From positions 62,001-126,000 of the forward strand of contig NZ_FRAQ01000002.1 of NCBI RefSeq assembly GCF_900142385.1: a DNA stretch of 64,000 nucleotides. Direction: 5' to 3'. The DNA comes from Marinobacter antarcticus (GTDB lineage: Bacteria > Pseudomonadota > Gammaproteobacteria > Pseudomonadales > Oleiphilaceae). The notes under the pieces were generated by a model. The model saw nothing but the letters and a program-made list of their open reading frames with translations, made no database searches and was not told the DNA's origin. Below, piece by piece: positions 58,075-64,000 of this stretch (position 1 is its first letter; every line of letters begins with the position of its first letter). The position numbers were made by a program, and so were the translations under genes.

Positions 58075-59157
58075 ATGAGCAGGGCGTATAATTTTTGTGC
58101 AGGTCCGGCAACCTTGCCGGAAAGTGTGCTGGTACAGGCACGGGATGAAATGCTGGACTGGCGCGGCACAGGCATGTCCGTGATGGAAATGAGCCATCGC
58201 GGTGATGCGTTTGTGGAAATTGCCGAAACTGCTGAGAAGGACGTGCGTGAATTAGCTGGAATATCAGATGATTATGCGGTTCTCTTTATGCAAGGTGGGG
58301 CTTCCAGCCAGTTCTCTACGATTCCTTTGAACCTGCTTGGCGACAAAACGTCTGCGGATTATGTAAACACCGGCATCTGGTCGACAAAGGCCATTGCCGA
58401 GGCCAGGCGCTACGGTAACGTGAATGTGGTTGCCAGCTCAGAAGGCAATGGCTTCACCAGTATTCCCGATCAGGCTTCGTGGCAAACCAGTGCCGATGCG
58501 GCTTACCTGCATTACACGCCGAATGAAACCATCGGAGGCCTGGAATTTGATTTTGTTCCAGACAGCGCAGGTGTTCCGCTGGTCGCAGATATGTCCTCTA
58601 CCATGCTTTCGCGCCCGGTGGATGTGTCGAAGTTCGGGCTGATCTACGCCGGCGCCCAGAAAAATATCGGTCCCTCGGGATTGGTTGTAGTCATTATCCG
58701 GAAGGACCTTCTGGGCAAAGCCCGAAAGGAAACGCCGACCATGATGAACTACCAGGTGATTGCCGATAACGGCTCCATGTACAACACGCCCGCGACATAT
58801 TCCTGGTATCTCGCGGGCCTGGTGTTCAAATGGCTGAAGGCGCAGGGTGGCGTCAAAGCCATGGGTGAGATTAACCGGCGAAAGGCGGAAAAATTGTATG
58901 GCTTCATTGATGCCAATGAGTTTTACGTCAACCCCATTGATCCGCGCTCCCGTTCCTGGATGAACATACCTTTTATCCTGCGGGATGAAGCTCTGAACAA
59001 TGCCTTCCTTGAAGGCGCCAACGCCCGAGGTTTGCTGAATCTGGCGGGTCATCGCTCCGTAGGAGGCATGCGCGCCAGCATCTACAACGCCATGCCCGAG
59101 GCCGGCGTGGATTCGCTGATTCAGTACATGACAGAGTTTGCGAAGGAGCGGGGCTGA
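58075..59157 (+). CDS. serC: Phosphoserine aminotransferase
   Basis: PLP enzyme converting 3-phosphohydroxypyruvate to phosphoserine, also used in pyridoxine synthesis. I chose ATG 58075 (MSRAYNFCAGPATLP, 360 residues) over GTG 58057. PLP Lys lies in YAGAQKNIGPSGLV; HRGDAFVEIAE and GHRSVGGMRASIYN are typical. Separated from gyrA by 50 bases and from pheA by 2 bases. Confidence 0.97.
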   Translation: MSRAYNFCAGPATLPESVLVQARDEMLDWRGTGMSVMEMSHRGDAFVEIAETAEKDVRELAGISDDYAVLFMQGGASSQFSTIPLNLLGDKTSADYVNTGIWSTKAIAEARRYGNVNVVASSEGNGFTSIPDQASWQTSADAAYLHYTPNETIGGLEFDFVPDSAGVPLVADMSSTMLSRPVDVSKFGLIYAGAQKNIGPSGLVVVIIRKDLLGKARKETPTMMNYQVIADNGSMYNTPATYSWYLAGLVFKWLKAQGGVKAMGEINRRKAEKLYGFIDANEFYVNPIDPRSRSWMNIPFILRDEALNNAFLEGANARGLLNLAGHRSVGGMRASIYNAMPEAGVDSLIQYMTEFAKERG

Positions 59158-59159
59158 TC

Positions 59160-60257
59160 ATGAGCGATGAGCAGGTCCGTCTCGGAGAGCTACGGGAAGA
59201 AATAGATAGTCTTGATCAGAAGATCATGGAATTGATCAGTGCCCGGGCCAAATGCGCCCAGGAAGTGGCCCGCGTGAAAACGGCTGCAAACCCCGAGCAG
59301 GACGTATTTTTCTATCGCCCCGAGCGGGAAGCGCAGGTTTTGCGACGTATCAAGGACGCCAACCCTGGGCCTCTGCCCGGCGAGGAAATGGCCCGGCTGT
59401 TTCGCGAAATCATGTCGGCTTGCCTGGCGCTGGAAAAGCCCATGCACATTGCCTTTTTGGGGCCTATTGGCACCTTTACTCAGGCGGCAGCCCTCAAACA
59501 TTTCGGACATTCTGTTGTCAGCGTGCCCTTGCCGGCGATTGATGCGGTTTTCCGTGAAGTGGAATCTGGAGCTGCGCATTATGGCGTGGTGCCGGTTGAG
59601 AACTCCACGGAAGGTATGATTAACCACACGCTTGATATGTTTATGTCGTCTCCGCTGAAGATCTGCGGCGAAGTCCAACTGAGAATCCATCACCATCTTC
59701 TGATTTCGCCGGAGTTCCGGGATCAGGAAATAACCTGCATCTACTCGCACCAACAGTCGTTTGCCCAGTGTCGCCAGTGGTTGGATACCCATCGCTATGG
59801 CATTGAGCGGGTTACTGTATCCAGCAATGCTGAAGCGGCACGCCGGGCGGCCAAAGAGCCGGGTACCGCAGCGATTGCCGGTGATATGGCCGCCGAGCTA
59901 TACGGCCTGGAGACGCTGGCTAACAGCATTGAAGACAGGCCAGATAACACCACCCGGTTCCTGATTATCGGCCGCGAAGAAGTACCGGCGAGCGGGCATG
60001 ACAAGTCATCGATTCTTGTTTCCATGAGGAACAAACCGGGCGCGCTCTACCAGTTGCTGGAGCCGTTTCATCGCCATGGAATCAGTCTTACACGGATTGA
60101 GACCCGGCCGTCGCCCAGTGGCACCTGGGCTTATGTGTTCTACATTGATTTCGAAGGGCATATGGACGACGAGCAAGCGCATAAGGTGCTTGCTGAGGTG
60201 GATGAAGAAGCTGTTGAACTCAAGCGTTTGGGCTCCTATCCCATCGGTGTTCTCTAG
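59160..60257 (+). CDS. pheA: Bifunctional chorismate mutase / prephenate dehydratase (P-protein)
   Basis: Makes phenylpyruvate from chorismate. 365 residues: chorismate mutase (about 1-92, LREEIDSLDQKIMELISARA), prephenate dehydratase (about 95-270, AFLGPIGTFTQAAALKHFG, VVPVENSTEGMIN with the catalytic Thr region) and a C-terminal ACT domain (about 280-360) with the ESRP-like regulatory motif written here IETRPS, for Phe feedback. Couples to serC and hisC. Confidence 0.97.
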   Translation: MSDEQVRLGELREEIDSLDQKIMELISARAKCAQEVARVKTAANPEQDVFFYRPEREAQVLRRIKDANPGPLPGEEMARLFREIMSACLALEKPMHIAFLGPIGTFTQAAALKHFGHSVVSVPLPAIDAVFREVESGAAHYGVVPVENSTEGMINHTLDMFMSSPLKICGEVQLRIHHHLLISPEFRDQEITCIYSHQQSFAQCRQWLDTHRYGIERVTVSSNAEAARRAAKEPGTAAIAGDMAAELYGLETLANSIEDRPDNTTRFLIIGREEVPASGHDKSSILVSMRNKPGALYQLLEPFHRHGISLTRIETRPSPSGTWAYVFYIDFEGHMDDEQAHKVLAEVDEEAVELKRLGSYPIGVL

Positions 60258-60287
60258 TATCTGGAATCAGGTAGTTAAGGAAGGTGT

Positions 60288-61412
60288 ATGGCCATCGATT
60301 ATCAGAGCCTTGCAGTTAAAGGCGTTCAGGCTTTGTCTCCCTATCAGCCGGGCAAGCCTATCAGCGAGCTGGCTCGTGAACTGGGTCTGGATTCGTCTGA
60401 GATTGTCAAGCTTGCCAGCAATGAGAACCCTTTAGGCCCCAGCAAAAAAGCGATCGCTGCTGCCGAAAGCGCATTGACGGATCTTTGCCTGTATCCCGAT
60501 GGCAATGGGTTTGATCTGAAACAGAAGTTGTCCACACGTCTTGGTGTTGGCGCTGACCAGATCACGCTTGGAAACGGCTCAAATGACGTGCTCGAAGTGA
60601 TTGCCCGTTGCTTTGCCGGGGCTGATTCCGAGATTGTGTTTTCCCAGTATGCGTTTGCCGTTTACCCGCTTGTCACTCAGGCCATTGGCGCCAAAGCTGT
60701 TGCCGTGCCTGCCAGAGCTTGGGGGCATGACCTGGATGCCATGGCCGCGGCGGTGACAGAGCATACCCGGCTGGTATTTGTAGCCAATCCGAACAACCCT
60801 ACGGGAACCGTGAACAGTTCCAGCGCCATTGAAGCGTTTCTGGGCAAGATTCCTGAAGATGTGTTGGTGGTCCTGGACGAAGCTTACTGCGAGTATATGG
60901 TGGGAGAGGAGGATCCGGACGGTGTTTCGTTGTTAACCCGTTTCCCGAACCTGATTGTGTGCCGCACTTTTTCCAAGGCCTGGGGGCTGGCGGCCCTGCG
61001 CGTCGGCTACAGCGTCAGCTCACCGGCTATTGCCGATATCCTGAACCGCGTTCGCCAACCTTTTAACGTAAGCTCCGTTGCACTTGCCGCCGCCACCGCG
61101 GTGCTGGATGACGAAGACTATCTTCAGCGCTCCCGCGAGGCGAACACCTCTGGATTGAAGCAGTTAGAGCTGGCTTTTGATCAGATGGGTCTCCGGTATA
61201 TTCCTTCATCCGGAAACTTTGTGGCGGTTGAAGTAGGGCCGCAAGCCATGGACGTTTACCAGGCTTTGTTGGCCCACGGTGTCATTGTGCGCCCCGTCGC
61301 GGGTTACGGTATGCCTAATCACCTTCGGGTTTCGGTGGGCTTGCCTGAACAAAATGAACAGTTTATCGACGCACTTTCAAAGGCGTTGGCAGCAGCAGGG
61401 CAGGGGGCCTGA
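60288..61412 (+). CDS. hisC: Histidinol-phosphate / aromatic aminotransferase
   Basis: PLP aminotransferase; placement between pheA and tyrA-aroA suggests a main role in transamination of aromatic keto acids, as in Pseudomonas HisC2 (inference). 374 residues with NENPLGPS, FVANPNNPTGTV, PLP Lys in FSKAWGLAALRVGYSV, and C-terminal RVSVGLPEQNEQFI. AAGGAAGG precedes the ATG. Confidence 0.94.
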   Translation: MAIDYQSLAVKGVQALSPYQPGKPISELARELGLDSSEIVKLASNENPLGPSKKAIAAAESALTDLCLYPDGNGFDLKQKLSTRLGVGADQITLGNGSNDVLEVIARCFAGADSEIVFSQYAFAVYPLVTQAIGAKAVAVPARAWGHDLDAMAAAVTEHTRLVFVANPNNPTGTVNSSSAIEAFLGKIPEDVLVVLDEAYCEYMVGEEDPDGVSLLTRFPNLIVCRTFSKAWGLAALRVGYSVSSPAIADILNRVRQPFNVSSVALAAATAVLDDEDYLQRSREANTSGLKQLELAFDQMGLRYIPSSGNFVAVEVGPQAMDVYQALLAHGVIVRPVAGYGMPNHLRVSVGLPEQNEQFIDALSKALAAAGQGA

Positions 61413-61413
61413 G

Positions 61414-63672
61414 GTGACGTCGCGCGAACCGCTATTCCAGCGTGTTGCCATCATCGGCCTGGGCCTTATCGGTGGCTCGCTGGCCAGTGCCATTCGCAAA
61501 AACAACTTGGCGCGGGAAGTCGTTGGCGCAGATCAACGTAAAGAAGACCTTTTGCTGGGCCAGTCCCTGGGTGTGATTGATACGATTGCAGAAACGACTG
61601 CAGAGGCAGTGCAGGGCGCAGATCTTGTTGTACTGGCAGTGCCGGTGCAGGCGACCCGCAAGGTACTTGAGGAAATACGCCCGCATCTTGCCGCAGACGC
61701 CATTCTGACTGACGTTGGCAGTACCAAGTCCAGTTTTGTAAAGGACGTTGAGGCTGTCTTCGGAGAGTTTTTGCCCTGTATTATTCCGGGGCACCCCATT
61801 GCCGGGTCGGAAAGAAGCGGCATCCGTGCTGCTGATCCGGACTTGTTCAGCAACCACAAGGTTATACTGACTCCTCCTGATAACGTCAGCAGCGCGCATC
61901 TCGCCAAGCTACAGGTCTTGTGGGAAACGTGCGGTGCCACTGTGCTCACGATGTCTGTGGCGTATCATGATGAAGTGCTGGCGGCGACCAGCCATCTGCC
62001 CCATCTGATTGCCTTCTCGCTGGTTGATACACTGGCCGGGGAAGACCAGAACATGGATATTTTCCGGTATGCTGCAGGTGGTTTTCGTGATTTTACCCGG
62101 ATTGCCGCGAGCGATCCGGTTATGTGGCACGATATTTTTCTTTCCAACCGCGACGCCGTTCTTCGGGAGATTGATCATTTTACCAATGATCTGGATCAGT
62201 TGCGTACTGCGATTGCAGACCAGGACGGCGCCACGCTGTTGCGGGTATTCAGTCGCGCCAAGGCGGCGCGCGAACATTTTTCAAAAATGCTTTCAGGACA
62301 GGCTTACGTGACAAATAACAGTGAAAATCAGGTGACGTTCCGTCTCCAGCCCGGAGGTTCAGTAACCGGTGATATACGGGTGCCCGGCGACAAATCCATT
62401 TCCCATCGCTCGATTATGCTCGGGGCGCTCGCCGAGGGAATAACCGAAGTGAAAGGCTTCCTCGAGGGCGAGGATAGCCTCGCAACGCTGCAGGCGTTCC
62501 GTGACATGGGTGTTGCTATTGAAGGACCTGACAACGGTTTTGTGCGCATTCACGGTGTCGGGATGCATGGATTGCAGGCTCCCCGTGGCCCAATCTACCT
62601 GGGCAATTCCGGCACGGGCATGCGATTGTTTACAGGTTTACTCGCCGCGCAGCCTTTTGAGTCCGAACTTACCGGCGATGCCAGCCTCTCAGTCCGACCC
62701 ATGAATCGGGTTGCAGACCCGCTGCGGTCAATGGGTGCTGTTATCGACACCGCCGAGGGCGGTCGCCCGCCTCTGAAAATTCGTGGCAGTCAGGGTAAAA
62801 AGCTAATCGGTATCCACTACGATATGCCGGTTGCCAGCGCTCAGGTGAAATCCTGCCTGTTGCTTGCTGGTTTGTATGCAGATGGCACCACGTCCGTTAC
62901 CGAACCTGCGCCGACTCGTGATCATACCGAGCGTATGCTCAGCGGCTTTGGCTATAAAGTAGATCGCGAGGGACCGACTGCCAGCGTCACTGGCGGCGGT
63001 AAGCTGACAGCTAATCGTATTGACGTACCAGCCGATATCTCATCGGCGGCCTTCTTTCTCGTTGCGGCCAGCATCGCCCCGGGTTCCGACCTGGTTCTGC
63101 GCCATGTAGGTATGAACCCGACACGTGTCGGCGTTATCAACATTCTGCGGCAGATGGGTGCGGATATTGAGGTTATGGCCGAGCGGGAAATCGGCGGTGA
63201 GCCGGTTGCCGACCTGCGCGTTCGCTCGGCTGAGCTCAAGGGCATTGATATCCCCGAAGATCAGGTGCCGCTGGCGATTGACGAATTCCCGGCGCTGTTT
63301 ATCGCGGCCACCTGCGCCACCGGCCGCACGGTTCTGACCGGTGCTGAGGAGTTGCGGGTAAAAGAAAGTGACCGCATTCAGGTGATGGCTGACGGTTTGG
63401 CAGCGCTTGGTGTGGAAACAACGGTTACGGCGGATGGCATTATCATAGAAGGCGGTCAGACCATTAAGGGCGGGTCCGTTCACAGCCATGGCGACCATCG
63501 TATTGCCATGTCTTTTGCTGTGGCTTCGTTGCGGGCGAGCGGAGAGATTGAAATAAATAATTGCGCCAACGTGGCGACGTCCTTTCCTGGCTTCGTAGAG
63601 CTCGCGAAAGAAACAGGTATTAACATCTCAGCCGAGGGGTCTGAAACGGACGCTGAAGAGAGGTCACATTAA
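61414..63672 (+). CDS. Fused TyrA (prephenate/arogenate dehydrogenase)-AroA (EPSP synthase)
   Basis: Single 752-residue frame, GTG start two bases after the hisC stop. Residues 1-295 are a TyrA domain: AIIGLGLIGGSLASAIRKNN nucleotide fold, HPIAGSERSGI and the catalytic His/Arg regions. From about 305 the sequence is EPSP synthase: GDKSISHRSIMLGALAEG, LGNSGTGMRLFTGLLA, PVASAQVKSCLLLAGL, and RVKESDRIQVMADGL. Such fusions are found in Pseudomonas and relatives. It shares one base (TAATG) with cmk. Two enzymes of the shikimate and tyrosine routes in one chain. Confidence 0.97.
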   Translation: MTSREPLFQRVAIIGLGLIGGSLASAIRKNNLAREVVGADQRKEDLLLGQSLGVIDTIAETTAEAVQGADLVVLAVPVQATRKVLEEIRPHLAADAILTDVGSTKSSFVKDVEAVFGEFLPCIIPGHPIAGSERSGIRAADPDLFSNHKVILTPPDNVSSAHLAKLQVLWETCGATVLTMSVAYHDEVLAATSHLPHLIAFSLVDTLAGEDQNMDIFRYAAGGFRDFTRIAASDPVMWHDIFLSNRDAVLREIDHFTNDLDQLRTAIADQDGATLLRVFSRAKAAREHFSKMLSGQAYVTNNSENQVTFRLQPGGSVTGDIRVPGDKSISHRSIMLGALAEGITEVKGFLEGEDSLATLQAFRDMGVAIEGPDNGFVRIHGVGMHGLQAPRGPIYLGNSGTGMRLFTGLLAAQPFESELTGDASLSVRPMNRVADPLRSMGAVIDTAEGGRPPLKIRGSQGKKLIGIHYDMPVASAQVKSCLLLAGLYADGTTSVTEPAPTRDHTERMLSGFGYKVDREGPTASVTGGGKLTANRIDVPADISSAAFFLVAASIAPGSDLVLRHVGMNPTRVGVINILRQMGADIEVMAEREIGGEPVADLRVRSAELKGIDIPEDQVPLAIDEFPALFIAATCATGRTVLTGAEELRVKESDRIQVMADGLAALGVETTVTADGIIIEGGQTIKGGSVHSHGDHRIAMSFAVASLRASGEIEINNCANVATSFPGFVELAKETGINISAEGSETDAEERSH

Positions 63673-64000
63673 TGTCGGAAGGCAATGCACCAGTCATCGC
63701 AGTTGACGGCCCAGGTGGGTCTGGCAAGGGCACGGTTACCCAGATGCTGGCGCGAAAACTTGGCTGGCACCTGCTCGACAGCGGCGCGCTTTACCGGCTG
63801 ACAGCACTCGCAGCAATCCGTCAGAATGTATCGCTGGATGACGAAGCTGCATTGGTGCATGTGGCGGCATCTCTGGATGTGGCCTTTCAGCCAACGCCGG
63901 AAGGCGAGCCGGTAAAGGTGATGCTGGCAGGCGAGGACGTAACCTCTGATATCCGCACCGAAACCTGTGGCGACAACGCATCGCGCATTGCAGTGATGCA
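63672..64000 (+). CDS. cmk: Cytidylate kinase (3' end outside window)
   Basis: Phosphorylates CMP/dCMP. 109 codons are visible. P-loop VIAVDGPGGSGKGTVTQMLA (about 8-27), the LDSGALYRLTALAA substrate region, and the DVTSDIRTE segment. Overlaps the tyrA-aroA stop by one base. Frame runs off the window, so the end is artificial. Confidence 0.95.
   Translation, partial: MSEGNAPVIAVDGPGGSGKGTVTQMLARKLGWHLLDSGALYRLTALAAIRQNVSLDDEAALVHVAASLDVAFQPTPEGEPVKVMLAGEDVTSDIRTETCGDNASRIAVM

Overview
The window looks like a chromosomal segment of a marine gammaproteobacterium close to Marinobacter and the Pseudomonas side of the class. The pointers are a fused tyrA-aroA gene next to hisC, pheA, serC and gyrA; the order DUF1631 gene-ampD-ampE; pepA-holC-valS divergent from lptF-lptG; alaS-lysC-csrA followed by tRNA-Ser and tRNA-Arg genes; a Na+-pumping oxaloacetate decarboxylase; and a TRAP transporter. 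Genus level is inference. No phage, plasmid, CRISPR, integrase or intact insertion sequence was seen.

Layout. 1-6.3 kb: 3' part of a DUF1631 gene, ampD-ampE (peptidoglycan recycling), a chemoreceptor behind a sigma-28-type promoter, a cobalamin adenosyltransferase, and a ketopantoate-reductase-like gene carrying an in-frame palindromic element. 6.3-14.3 kb: valS-holC-pepA on the minus strand against lptF-lptG on the plus strand, then an RDD membrane protein. 14.4-19.3 kb: alaS, lysC, csrA and three tRNA genes. 19.4-22 kb: a decayed P-type ATPase fragment, a LOG-family protein and an RNA-processing metallo-beta-lactamase. 22-25.7 kb: a TRAP operon ending in a winged-helix regulator gene. 26-31.5 kb: dsbD and a membrane-anchored thioredoxin fusion, pxpA without pxpB or pxpC, and a second chemoreceptor. 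31.8-36.2 kb: a large secreted protein with a C-terminal anchor signal, a Gly-rich repeat protein, a DUF2058 protein and dbpA. 36.4-39.8 kb: oadGAB. 39.9-45.2 kb: the imuA-imuB-dnaE2 mutagenesis cassette behind an excellent LexA box. 45.2-54.3 kb: a second-type FtsH, a ggt 3' fragment, a DUF2897 protein, a YghU-type glutathione transferase, a molybdenum hydroxylase set (iorA-iorB-xdhC) and intact ggt. 54.4-64 kb: purU, gyrA, serC, pheA, hisC, tyrA-aroA and the start of cmk.

Functionally this is mostly core genome: cell-wall and LPS export, translation, aromatic amino acid synthesis, DNA topology and SOS mutagenesis, with accessory metabolic modules. The unusual signals are small. They are a perfect 26-bp inverted repeat inserted in frame in a coding gene, two gene relics (P-type ATPase, ggt), a 30-bp stem-loop sequence found at the 3' ends of two different genes, tandem hairpins inside the holC leader-like extension, and a secreted protein with a Cys-containing C-terminal sorting signal. 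I did not find a convincing new multi-gene system.
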